Part shown: positions 8,512 through 16,629 of the stretch, piece after piece
Position numbering within the stretch: the stretch's first letter is position 1
Layout: the number at the start of each line of letters is the position of its first letter
Assembly: GCA_965248815.1 (NCBI GenBank)
Contig: CBDFKK010000008.1
Location: forward strand, 2,852,001-2,916,000
Direction of reading: 5' to 3'
From: CBDFKK01 sp965248815
GTDB taxonomy: Bacteria; Pseudomonadota; Alphaproteobacteria; SMXP01
Length of the DNA: 64,000 bases
Program-made: the position numbers and the translations under genes
Notes under the pieces: generated by a model
Databases searched by the model: none
What the model was told of the DNA's origin: nothing
What the model saw: the letters and a program-made list of their open reading frames with translations, nothing else

Positions 8512-9825
8512 CTAACGGTTAAGGCGCAATGAGATTGATCGGGCATGGGCACCAAGCCCTTCGGCATCCGCCAATCGAATTGCCTCGGACCCTATTGCCT
8601 GCAAGCTTTCGGCGTTGCAATGCACTATTGACGTACGCTTGACAAAATCCAGAACAGAAAGGCCGGACGCGTAGCGAGCGCTGCGGGCCGTGGGCAGAAC
8701 ATGGTTGGGCCCGGCAACGTAGTCGCCAATCGCCTCAGGCGTGTAGCGCCCAAGAAATATCGCACCAGCGTTCGAGACTTGAGACGCAATCTCTTCTGGC
8801 TGTTCAGTTGCAATTTCCAAGTGCTCCGGAGCAATCCTATCTACGAGCGCGGCCGCCTCGTCCAAGTTGCGAACCGTAATGATAGCCCCATAGGTCGTCC
8901 AACTCTTCCGCGCAATTTCAGCAAGTTTAAGCGTAGCCAGGTGACTGTCCGTCATTTCGATGACGCGCTCAGCAAATTCCCGATCATCTGTTATCAAAAT
9001 CGACTGTGAGGATTCGTCGTGCTCGGCCTGGCTCAAGAGGTCCGCAGCTATCCACGACGGATCATTCATGCCGTCCGCGACCACAAGGATTTCAGATGGG
9101 CCCGCGATCATGTCAATCCCGACTTGGCCAAATACTTGCCGCTTCGCCGCCGCAACATAAGCATTGCCAGGGCCTACAATCTTGTCGACGGGGTTGATGG
9201 TCGCGGTGCCAAATGCCAATGCGGCAATTGCTTGTGCGCCGCCGACACGATAGATCTCGCTCACTCCGGAAATCGTGGCTGCCGCCAGTACAAGCGGATT
9301 GATCTTTCCCTGGGGCGTTGGAACAACCATGACGACACGCTTTATCCCTGCAACCCGTGCCGGGATTGCGTTCATTAAGACGGAGCTTGGATAGCTGGCA
9401 AGACCCCCGGGAACATAAAGGCCAACGGCCGCGATTGGCGTCCACCTGTGTCCCAATAGAACGCCCTGTTCATCTTCGAACTGATCATCTTGAGGTACTT
9501 GTCGGCGGTGAAAAGCCTCGATTCGTTCAGAGGCTAGTTCTAAGGCTGAAAGCGTATCAGCCAAGCACATTGACTTTGCTGATGCAATTTCATCCGCATC
9601 AACACGCAAATCCTTTGCCGACATCGAAAATTCATCAAATTTTGCTGCGTAGTCTATCAAGGCTTGATCGCCCTTTTTACGGACAGTTTCGATGATCTCG
9701 GCGACTACATCGTTGACGTCTGCCGAGACCTCACGCTTGGAGGTAATGAGACGCGTGAATGCTTCCTCAAAGTCAGCTTGATCAATATCAAGCCGGCGCA
9801 CGGTCGTACTACTCGTTTGGCTCAT
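8512..9825 (-). CDS. hisD: Histidinol dehydrogenase
   Basis: A 437-residue enzyme, full length for the family. It catalyses the last two steps of histidine synthesis, L-histidinol to L-histidine with two NAD+, as a cytoplasmic zinc-dependent dimer. The signature 'DMIAGPSEILVVAD' and the zinc/catalytic segment 'LLSQAEHDESSQSILIT' are present, as is the C-terminal 'GPNHVLPT'. The start ATG at 9825 overlaps the end of the DUF2948 gene by 17 bp, which implies coupled translation. No other his genes are in the window. Confidence 0.96.
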   Translation of the reverse strand: MSQTSSTTVRRLDIDQADFEEAFTRLITSKREVSADVNDVVAEIIETVRKKGDQALIDYAAKFDEFSMSAKDLRVDADEIASAKSMCLADTLSALELASERIEAFHRRQVPQDDQFEDEQGVLLGHRWTPIAAVGLYVPGGLASYPSSVLMNAIPARVAGIKRVVMVVPTPQGKINPLVLAAATISGVSEIYRVGGAQAIAALAFGTATINPVDKIVGPGNAYVAAAKRQVFGQVGIDMIAGPSEILVVADGMNDPSWIAADLLSQAEHDESSQSILITDDREFAERVIEMTDSHLATLKLAEIARKSWTTYGAIITVRNLDEAAALVDRIAPEHLEIATEQPEEIASQVSNAGAIFLGRYTPEAIGDYVAGPNHVLPTARSARYASGLSVLDFVKRTSIVHCNAESLQAIGSEAIRLADAEGLGAHARSISLRLNR

Positions 9826-10294
9826 TCGTAACTCCGTGCCGCGGCAAATTCGGCGTTGCCCATGCTTGTCCGATATCCTGAAAGGATGCTTCCAAGCACT
9901 CGACCTCTAACACGATCGTACCACCTCCAGAAAAAATCAGCTCGACTTTGCCGCCGCGATCCCCATCACCGTCAAATTGAATGGCAAGCAACTCCAGGAC
10001 GCCCTCCTTGCGATCCTGAAGTATGTTTCGGGTTAGCACGCTTTGCACACTGTCAAAGTGAAACCCAGTTCGTATCCGGCTAAAAGATGCCGTACGTCCC
10101 GTTGACTCTCTACGTAATTCCGCGTGACTTCCGTCGCGATCCTCCCACTTGAATCTATTGACAACTCCAACAAAGCGGCGGCGCTTGGGCAAATATGTAA
10201 GATCACCCACTCGCACAATGGCGTCCTGGAATGCAGCAGACATAATCGCAAGGTCTTCTCTATCACGAACCGTCAGGTTGAAGCCGTTTTTCAT
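9809..10294 (-). CDS. DUF2948 family protein
   Basis: A 161-residue protein whose N-terminal pattern 'DREDLAIMSAAFQDAIVRVGD' and 'YLPKRRRFVGVVNRFKWE' match DUF2948, a family found almost only in alphaproteobacteria between murA and hisD. Function is unknown. A second half rich in beta strands ('VELIFSGGGTIVLEVECLEA') suggests a small beta domain. It has no signal peptide and overlaps hisD. Confidence 0.88.
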   Translation of the reverse strand: MKNGFNLTVRDREDLAIMSAAFQDAIVRVGDLTYLPKRRRFVGVVNRFKWEDRDGSHAELRRESTGRTASFSRIRTGFHFDSVQSVLTRNILQDRKEGVLELLAIQFDGDGDRGGKVELIFSGGGTIVLEVECLEASFQDIGQAWATPNLPRHGVTNEPNE

Positions 10295-10430
10295 AGTGCG
10301 ACGGGTCCAATTCCAAATTTGCGGCGCTCAGGACCGCGCACTTTAAGTAAGGCCAAAGTCAAGCCTACTCAAGCATTTCTGGATATTGCACTGATTAAAA
10401 GATGGAGTGCGCACTTAGATAAACCGGTAT

Positions 10431-11717
10431 TCAGTCTTTCAGTCTTACGATGCTGGCGCCACATTGACCGAGCTTCTCTTCGATCCGTTCGAATCCTCTG
10501 TCGAGGTGATAGACCCTGTTGACGACGGTCTCCCCTTCTGCGGCGAGCCCAGCCAGGATGAGGCTGACTGACGCGCGCAAATCTGTAGCCATGACCTGGG
10601 CTCCCGTCAATTGCTGTACGCCTCTGACGGTGGCGACCTGGCCATCAACGGAAATATCAGCGCCCATGCGGCTGAGCTCCGGAACGTGCATGAATCGATT
10701 CTCGAATATCGTTTCCTTGATGTGTGACGTACCTTCGGCAGTGCACAAGAGAGCCATAACCTGTGCTTGGAGATCCGTAGGGAAGCCGGGGAAGGGTTCG
10801 GTGTGCACATCAACCGCACGGATGCGATGACCCGGATGAGAGATCACTATGGAGTCCGGTCCCTCAGAAACGTCCACGCCTGCACGAACGAGCGCCGCCG
10901 CCAAGGTCTCAATGAGTTCGTACCTCGTGCCAGTTAGCGTGATTGATCCTCCCGCAATTGCGGGCGCGATCGCATAGGTTCCCGTCTCTATTCGATCAGG
11001 CAAGACCGAATGTCGCGTTCCCCGCAGACGCTCGCGGCCACGGATCTCGACCGTCGGCGTGCCGGCGCCACGAATGTCGGCCCCCATGGCACTAAGGCAA
11101 CGAGCAAGATCAACAACTTCGGGCTCGCAGGCCGCGTTCTCGATAATGCTGTCGCCGTCAGCAAGTGATGCGGACATGACAGCATTCTCCGTCGCTCCAA
11201 CGGAAACAAACGGAAATTGAATACGTGCGCCCTTAAGACCATACGGCGCGTCAGCTATGACATAACCATCTTCAAGTGAAATTCGCGCACCAAGTGCCTC
11301 CAAAGCCATTAAATGCAAATCGACTGGACGCGCACCAATGGCACAACCACCCGGCAGAGAGACTTTTGCCTTGCCGCATCGGGCCAAGAGTGGACCGAAG
11401 ACTAAAAAACTTGCACGCATTTTGCGGACTATGTCGTACGGCGCCGTTGTTTCCGACACGCTTCGGGCCGTCAATGTCAGAACGCGGCCGGCTTCCCCGC
11501 CCGACAACTGGTCGCCATTCATGTGAATTTCGACGCCCAGCTGGGCAAGGAGCTTGGCCAGCTGTGTGATGTCTGCGAGATGCGGAATGTTTGAAAGCTC
11601 CAGCGCCTCATCGGACAAAAGGCACGCGACCATGAGTGGCAGTGCCGCGTTTTTTGCACCGCTAATTCGAACTTTTCCTTCAAGTGGATACCCGCCTCGA
11701 ACGAGAATTCGGTCCAT
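10431..11717 (-). CDS. murA: UDP-N-acetylglucosamine 1-carboxyvinyltransferase
   Basis: A 428-residue MurA, the first committed enzyme of peptidoglycan synthesis, which transfers enolpyruvate from PEP to UDP-GlcNAc in the cytoplasm. The conserved K22-N23 pair ('SGAKNAALP') and the loop cysteine C125 in 'PGGCAIGARPVDLH' are both present; this cysteine is the fosfomycin target in the family. The length is standard. It precedes the DUF2948 gene by about 136 bp on the same strand. Confidence 0.96.
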   Translation of the reverse strand: MDRILVRGGYPLEGKVRISGAKNAALPLMVACLLSDEALELSNIPHLADITQLAKLLAQLGVEIHMNGDQLSGGEAGRVLTLTARSVSETTAPYDIVRKMRASFLVFGPLLARCGKAKVSLPGGCAIGARPVDLHLMALEALGARISLEDGYVIADAPYGLKGARIQFPFVSVGATENAVMSASLADGDSIIENAACEPEVVDLARCLSAMGADIRGAGTPTVEIRGRERLRGTRHSVLPDRIETGTYAIAPAIAGGSITLTGTRYELIETLAAALVRAGVDVSEGPDSIVISHPGHRIRAVDVHTEPFPGFPTDLQAQVMALLCTAEGTSHIKETIFENRFMHVPELSRMGADISVDGQVATVRGVQQLTGAQVMATDLRASVSLILAGLAAEGETVVNRVYHLDRGFERIEEKLGQCGASIVRLKD

Positions 11718-11792
11718 GGCTTACAACTTCTTTCGCATTCGAAAACCTACGGTTAACGCAGAATTAAGAGGGAGCCTCTCAAGATTTGAGAA

Positions 11793-11978
11793 TCACTTTG
11801 TGTCGGACTTTCGACGTTTCTTTTGGTCCTTTCGTCGGGAGAGATTGGCGCGTAATGCTTCAGCCAAGCGTTGCTCGTCAGAGGCGGAATTCGGGCCCTT
11901 CTTTAACTCGCGGCGCTTCGCCGGTTCTTGAGTTTGACCGCTATGTCGGTCCGTCCCGGATGAATTGCCCGTGTTCAT
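11793..11978 (-). CDS. Small basic protein upstream of murA
   Basis: A 61-residue protein starting at ATG 11978 ('MNTGNSSGTDRHS'). It is polar and very basic, and ends with 'RLAEALRANLSRRKDQKKRR', a C-terminal pattern I recognise from short unannotated alphaproteobacterial proteins encoded just before murA. It is probably disordered at the N-terminus with a helical C-terminus, and the basic tail could contact nucleic acid. No function is known. The murA start lies 75 bp downstream on the same strand. Confidence 0.65.
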   Translation of the reverse strand: MNTGNSSGTDRHSGQTQEPAKRRELKKGPNSASDEQRLAEALRANLSRRKDQKKRRKSDTK

Positions 11979-12255
11979 GGCATCAGTCCTCAATCAGATC
12001 ATGCCGCTGCGCGCGCCGTTTGGCATGCGTCCGCATCCTAGGATCTTACAATGCATTGTGCCTAGGCTAAATTAGGGCGGTCCCAAGGCTCGAGTATGTG
12101 GACGAATTCCCGACTTGATCGATATTCATGCCAATAGCTCGCACCACGACGGGTTCAAGCAAGACCTAGAACCGGGCTTTTCATCGGACAGTTCATCCGT
12201 TATAGACGACAATTAGGCTAACGCATGGTTCGAGCCGTATTGTGGCCCTGTGCTG

Positions 12256-12330
12256 GCCGCCGTAGCTCAGTGGTAGAGCGCGCCCTTGGTAAGGGCGAGG
12301 TCGAGTGTTCAATTCACTCCGGCGGCACCA
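12256..12330 (+). tRNA. tRNA-Thr (GGT)
   Basis: A complete 75-nt cloverleaf with encoded CCA. The acceptor arm is GCCGCCG/CGGCGGC and the anticodon arm GCCCT-TGGTAAG shows the anticodon GGT. The accessory region with phage remnants begins about 170 bp after its 3' end, so this tRNA is the likely integration site of the ancestral element. Confidence 0.95.
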
Positions 12331-12503
12331 TTAAACTCTCAGTATACCTACTGTTTTTGGTCGACTTCCCTCTCATGGGACTTCAGCAAAGTTCGGCATT
12401 TTCTAGCAGAACAAATCAAGTTTTCTCCTGAGGTTTTACTGAGGTTTGTTAGCGATTCGTTCCCCCTTAAGCGCCCCCACCCAACCCTCAAAGGGGGTGA
12501 CAA

Positions 12504-13237
12504 ATGACCGACCTTAGGAAGACGTTCCGAAGTCACCTGGCCAATTTCTTCTGCCTGGAAGAAGGCCGGGGCATGTCAGACGAAGACTACGCGCGGGCTC
12601 AGCGATTGCTGGAGTTCCTTGAGCGTCGGAATCCGGGTCATCACCGAAAGTTTTTCGCGCTGCTCGACGTTGTGTTTCAGACGCAGTCGAAGTTCGCCAC
12701 CAAGGACGGTTTGTTGGACGCCCTCAAGATCGCGCTCGGGCACCACATGACCTGGCGCGTCGGCGGTCGTGAAATCCTCCGCCCAAAGAGCATTAGTTTC
12801 GCGTCGAGCGGCACGAATGCCCGTGGCGAGATCGTGAAACTGCTGCAGCGCTTCGGCTGCCAGTCCGTCGGCTTCATGGATGAATTCGAGACTAAGACGA
12901 TCATGCTCGCCTTCACCTGGCGCGGCCGTCAGATTCAGTTGCGCGCGTCGGCACAAGGCTGGGCCAATCTCTACTTCGTGAAAATCCTTGGAATGAACGC
13001 CGCCGCGACTGCGAGCGGGGCTACGAGCAAAGGGCGCTGGATCAGGGCATGATCGCGGTCAATTCGATTCTGCGCGATTGGATCAAGGGCCAGGTCGTCG
13101 CCATCGAGACCGGCATTCTGACCTTCGATCACGTGTTTTTGCCGTACATGCTCACGCACGATGGGCGAACGGTTGCCGAAGTCGCCTATGACCCAAAGCT
13201 AGGCTTGTTGCCGACGCCGGAGCCGGTTAATGGCTGA
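12504..13237 (+). pseudogene. Phage/ICE-type protein of unknown function, frameshifted
   Basis: Two overlapping frames make one gene. Frame one (12504-13052) starts 'MTDLRKTFRSHLANFFCLEEG'. Around 12970-12990 the sense passes to another frame, which reads 'NPWNERRRDCERGYEQRALD' and runs to the stop at 13237. The joined product of roughly 240 residues resembles proteins carried by prophages and integrative elements just before gp37/68-like and cytosine-methyltransferase genes; I cannot name its function. A single-base change near 12975 would restore the frame, so a sequencing error remains possible. The position next to tRNA-Thr and the two truncated genes after it support decay of an integrated element. 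Confidence 0.6.
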
Positions 13238-13283
13238 CGGCACGCATATCGAGTGGCCGACGCGACTTGCAAAGTTGGTGTGA
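13230..13283 (+). pseudogene. N-terminal remnant of a phage gp37/gp68-like gene
   Basis: The 17 residues begin 'MADGTHIEW', the usual opening of phage Gp37/Gp68-family proteins (DUF5131), then degenerate and stop at 13283. The ATG overlaps the end of the previous gene (ATGGCTGA), the compact arrangement expected of phage genes. The rest of the gene is gone. Confidence 0.5.
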
Positions 13284-13309
13284 TGAGTATTCGTATGAGG
13301 ACAGCGTGA

Positions 13310-13381
13310 GTGACGGCCTACTACAACGAGAACGATCCGTATGCGGCGCAATGGCTGCGTAACCTGATTGCGGCCGGGTGA
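13310..13381 (+). pseudogene. N-terminal remnant of a phage C5-cytosine DNA methyltransferase
   Basis: A GTG preceded by a GAGGA ribosome-binding site opens a 23-residue frame containing 'YYNENDPYAAQWLRNL'. This is the characteristic N-terminus of phage-borne Dcm-type methyltransferases. The frame ends abruptly at TGACCTGCCCCC (13379-13390), which looks like the terminal sequence of an IS3-family element, so an insertion probably cut the gene. No catalytic motif of the methyltransferase survives. Confidence 0.55.
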
Positions 13382-13902
13382 CCTGCCCCCAGACGTAGTC
13401 CACTTACAAAGTTAGTCTGTTAGCGTACAATTTTCCCGAAACAAATGCATCTGCATGTTGTTCTTTAGAAAACGATTTTGCGAAGAACATGATTCTTCGT
13501 TGTGTGCAATCTTGGCTCATTTTTCTTGCGGGTTCATTTCGCCGGTGATAACCGATTCCGGCCGGATCGACGACTGGCTCGATTTCCGACCGTGATGAAA
13601 ATGAAATTCCTGTCCGCTTTGCGAAGCTAGTTGAGCATGGCCCATATGATTGCTTCCACCTCGCGTTATCGTCGTGTCTGCGCACTCCAACATTACAGCT
13701 TACCGTTCGGAGGCGCGTAGCAACCGCCGTCCCGACGTATTCGAGCCACCGTCTCCACCATCAACATCCACTGCACCTCGTGCGTCCAAACACCGAGGTG
13801 ATTCCAAGTCCATCAAATAGGGGGGTCACTATTGCACGCCGATTAACAGTCTTGCTTATTGATAAAAAACGTTACGATGGATAAAGAAAGAGGGGTGACA
13901 GC
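13382..13902. other. Intergenic, no gene seen
   Basis: The interval opens with an IS3-type end-like sequence. No credible frame with a ribosome-binding site was found on either strand. The last 60 bases are AT-rich and end in GAGGGGTGACAGC just before the barrel-protein gene, so its promoter and ribosome-binding site are here. Confidence 0.5.
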
Positions 13903-14862
13903 ATGAAAAAACTCTTGCTCGTGCTCATGGTGATCGCTTTGGTGGTCTCCTCGGGCCCGGTGTTGGCCCAGGACGGCTGGTACGTGGGGATGGACCTGGG
14001 GGTTGCGGTATCCCCGGGAATGGACGTGAAGACCGGGGGCGTTGATGATTGGGTATCAAGTGCGGGTGCGGCGCATTCATCGATCCGATGCGACAGGATC
14101 ATTAATCCGGACGGTTTTCAAGTAGAAGAAGGAGCGTGTGGCAATGTCCCCTCGACTTGGGGGCCCCTGGACGAGTCGTTTGATGGCGGCAGGGGGATCC
14201 TGGCTGGGTTGGCCTTGGGGTATCGCATTGGGAACTTCAGGGCCGAGGGCGAATATTTCTATCGCAGCGCAAACCATGAGAGCACGGATGTCCCCTATGA
14301 TTTCGCAACAAATTATGACCCCGGCACGGATCCGGGATTCCAGACCGTCATGGATGGAGTCGATGACGTGTTGTCGCACAACGTTTTTGCCAACGTGTAC
14401 TACGATTTTCGATCTGATTCGAATTTTACGCCGTATCTGGGGATTGGAGTCGGCTTTGCGAAAGTCTCGCTTTCGTACCGGACCCTCTGGCGCCGGACGA
14501 ATGATCACGAGAACATCACGGTATTCGATACTGAGGGGTTGATTGGTGATGAGCTGGCGAAAGCCCAGGCGTTAAACCGGGAAATTGCCGGCAGGATCAC
14601 CACTGACAGAGCTAATTTGTCCGATCTGCTGCTCGGCTACCAAGTGGTGGCGGGCCTTGATTATCAGGTCAGCGATCCGGTCACCATCGGGCTCAAGTTG
14701 CGATGGGCGAGTTTCGGTGAATTCGATGACGAGTCGGCATATGATTTGCTCCGCCATCATGCGTCGGTGGCCGGTAACCCGCCGGTCCCCGTTACCTACT
14801 ATGTAAAAACAAATGACATTCAGTTGTGGGGAATCAGCCTCAACATGAAGTATCAGTTCTGA
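13903..14862 (+). CDS. Outer-membrane beta-barrel protein (surface antigen type)
   Basis: A 319-residue protein with a clear signal peptide (residues 1-22, cleavage after 'GPVLA') and the C-terminal aromatic signature 'MKYQF' recognised by the BAM machinery. The body alternates hydrophobic strands such as 'GYRIGNFRAEGEYFYR', 'FANVYYDFR' and 'FTPYLGIGVGFAKVSLSYR', as in the OmpA-like/Msp4 family of 8-10 strand barrels. Role: outer-membrane adhesion, structural or porin-like function, not resolvable. It has a strong ribosome-binding site (GAGGGGTG). It stands alone among mobile-element debris and is likely acquired. Confidence 0.8.
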   Translation: MKKLLLVLMVIALVVSSGPVLAQDGWYVGMDLGVAVSPGMDVKTGGVDDWVSSAGAAHSSIRCDRIINPDGFQVEEGACGNVPSTWGPLDESFDGGRGILAGLALGYRIGNFRAEGEYFYRSANHESTDVPYDFATNYDPGTDPGFQTVMDGVDDVLSHNVFANVYYDFRSDSNFTPYLGIGVGFAKVSLSYRTLWRRTNDHENITVFDTEGLIGDELAKAQALNREIAGRITTDRANLSDLLLGYQVVAGLDYQVSDPVTIGLKLRWASFGEFDDESAYDLLRHHASVAGNPPVPVTYYVKTNDIQLWGISLNMKYQF

Positions 14863-15092
14863 CCGACAGCAATGGAGTTAAGGAAAGGGTTCGTCAAGCA
14901 CCATCAGGCGGTCCACATGCCTCTGACGGGATACACACATGCATGACCGCCTGACGTAGATCGGCAACCGTCAGGCCTTGGGCTTTAACTAGTCCAGGGT
15001 CTCCTTGAGGATCAGCTTGTCCAGCTCAAGGTCCGTCACGATCCGTTTTAGTCAGGCATTCTCTTTCTCAAGAGCTTTGAACTCAGCCAACT
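14863..15092. other. Non-coding stretch with transposase debris
   Basis: Apart from the transposase fragment at 14989-15090 no gene is visible. A short hairpin-prone stretch with CATGCATG-like symmetry lies near 14930-14945. Confidence 0.4.
14989..15090 (-). pseudogene. IS3-family OrfA fragment
   Basis: The minus strand encodes 'AEFKALEKENA', a stop, then 'LKRIVTDLELDKLILKETLD'. This is the conserved leucine-zipper C-terminus of IS3-family OrfA proteins ('LEKENARLKRL...LDKAILKE'). The in-frame TGA replaces an expected arginine codon (CGA). It adjoins the 158-bp element copy at 15093. Confidence 0.6.
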
Positions 15093-15184
15093 GACTAAAG
15101 GCGTGCGAAAAAATTCGGCTAGAAATGCGAAAGATGGCTGCGCAGCGGTGTTGACATAGTCAAATGCCCGTTTGATTTTTCCGG
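15093..15184 (+). mobile_element. 158-bp inverted-repeat element, copy A (truncated)
   Basis: It begins with the terminal sequence GACTAAAGGCGTGCGAAA and is collinear with copy B (17455-17612) through 'GTTGACATAGTCAAA' to about 15184, where similarity is lost. The second terminus is missing. It has no coding capacity of its own. Confidence 0.75.
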
Positions 15185-15376
15185 CGGGTTCCCATGACCT
15201 AAGGGCGGGTCATCATCGAGCGCCACAATACCATCTTTAGTCTTGTCAAGATGTGCAATGCTCTTGTCACGTGCCCACTTCATTCGCTTTGTCTGACATC
15301 AGCGCCTGTGGGACAGATGGAGTTGATTGCGTAACGGAGGATTTCTGGCTCATCGTCGTGACCGAAGGGAACGCAG

Positions 15377-15724
15377 ATGAGCCAGAAATCCATGAGTTTG
15401 AAGGACGGCGCCGAGACGGCGGTACGGGACATCCGGCGCAAGACCCGCAAGCAGTATTCAGCCGAAGGGAAGATCCGGATCGTATTGTCGGGCCTGCGTG
15501 GTGAGGACAGCATCGCGGAACTGTGCCGCCGGGAAGGGATTGCCGAGAGCCTGTATTACAGCTGGTCCAAGGAGTTTCTGGAAGCCGGCAAAAAACGGCT
15601 TTCGGGCGATACCGTCCGCCAGGCATCCTCGGGTGAGGTCAAGGAATTGCGCCACGAGATGCGCGACCTCAAGGAGGCACTTGCCGACCAGGTGCTCGAG
15701 AACCGGCTGCTCAAAAAAGCATGA
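15377..15724 (+). CDS. IS3-family transposase OrfA (in degenerate IS)
   Basis: A 115-residue protein with an N-terminal helix-turn-helix ('YSAEGKIRIVLSGLRGEDSIAELCRREGI', residues about 28-55) and a C-terminal leucine-zipper-like part ('LRHEMRDLKEALADQVLENR'). It is about 80% like OrfA of the intact elements by eye. It stops at 'LLKKA' because the A-run before the stop has six As where the intact copies have seven, so the reading frame relation to orfB is changed. Confidence 0.75.
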   Translation: MSQKSMSLKDGAETAVRDIRRKTRKQYSAEGKIRIVLSGLRGEDSIAELCRREGIAESLYYSWSKEFLEAGKKRLSGDTVRQASSGEVKELRHEMRDLKEALADQVLENRLLKKA

Positions 15725-15746
15725 TCGGGGATGGGGGAAACGGCGA

Positions 15747-15965
15747 ATGAGGTATCCCGCATCCGAGAAGCTGGAGATCATCCAGTTGGTAGAACGCTCC
15801 CATCTGCCGGTCCGGCGCACCCTGGATAAGTTGGGGATCCCCTCAACGACGTTTTACCGCTGGTATGAGCGTTATCGAGCCTTCGCCGAGGCCGGTCTTG
15901 AAGATCGCAATTGCGGTCCCGGCCGGGTGTGGAACCGTATCCCCGACGATGTCCGTGCCCGAGAC
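15747..15965 (+). pseudogene. IS3-family transposase OrfB, N-terminal fragment
   Basis: The frame begins 'MRYPASEKLEIIQLVERSH' and continues through the helix-turn-helix to 'GRVWNRIPDDVR', then leaves the OrfB sequence. The DDE catalytic domain is absent. Directly after the break, bases 15963-15995 match the opposite strand of the intact orfB (about 29 of 33 bases by eye), so the deletion was accompanied by a small inversion. Confidence 0.7.
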
Positions 15966-16187
15966 GAAGTAGCCCTTCGTATCGGTGAACGTCACTGTAC
16001 TTGCCACCTGCACGCGGCGAATCCACTGTATCGCCGTCGTGAGTTTTCACTTCCTCAAAGAAGGCTTTGGTATTCCATATCGGACAAACTGGGATTTCAC
16101 TCATTTGATTTTATCTCGTGTTCTCCCCATCCTGTCTCAAATCATCTGACGACGGACAATCGGGATACCGTTTCGTCTTGGTGGGTT

Positions 16188-16626
16188 CTACGGATTATGT
16201 GGGCTCCAGTTCACGTCTCCGGCAATGAACGCACGACCGCACCGCCCGTACGGAAACAGGACGCTCATATCGCGCCAAACGCCGATGCGGGAAAACTTGT
16301 TAAGCACATCGGTCGGCTCGCAACCTTCAAACATCAGCTGTGCCGCGAGATTGAGCAAAGCTTGTGCCTGGTCTGTCCCGCTCATTTGTGTGAATGCGGT
16401 ATCACAGCAACCAGTCGATGAATCGAAGCTATCAGACCACCCGGTCCGGTCGGGCCATGCGCCGACTTCAAGGCAGGCCGGGCCGGGTCCCGCCGCCGTC
16501 CAGGCAATCTTGTAATTATTGTTGTCGAAGTTCATACCTGTCGTTCCTTTCCACGGTGCCGTCATCAACTTATTATCTGAGGCATCGACTCCGGACGTAG
16601 CCAAAGCCTGCGGGGTTGTTAGCCAT
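16188..16626 (-). pseudogene. Broken reading frame of unknown origin
   Basis: An ATG at 16626, 3 nt after the stop of the preceding minus-strand gene, opens 'MANNPAGFGYVRSR' and stops after 17 codons. A second frame without its own clear start then continues to 16188 with a plausible, cysteine-containing sequence ('DNKLMTAPWKGTTGMNFDNN'). The two probably belonged to one gene broken by a frameshift near 16580. The sequence has a phage-structural flavour but I cannot name it. The downstream end reaches the border of the degenerate IS. Confidence 0.3.
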
Positions 16627-16629
16627 GGC

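Larger units (their letters stand above)
15290..16158 (+). mobile_element. Degenerate IS3-family element related to the 1512-bp IS
   Basis: Left end TGTCTGACATCAG and right end CTGACGACGGACA match the ends of the intact elements at 20060-21571 and 31671-33182 (TGTCCGGCGTCAG and CTGACGACGGACA). The copy is about 869 bp instead of 1512 because most of orfB is lost. Its proteins differ from those of the intact copies, so it is an older relative, not a recent deletion derivative. Confidence 0.75.

Noticed and set aside
12348..12536. Minus-strand frame next to tRNA-Thr
   Set aside because: No ribosome-binding site, no recognisable sequence; it overlaps the real start region of the element gene.
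15498..16421. Open frame of 307 codons across the degenerate IS
   Set aside because: It is orfA read in the wrong frame, then orfB, then the inverted fragment; only the orfB part (15747-15965) is real coding sequence.
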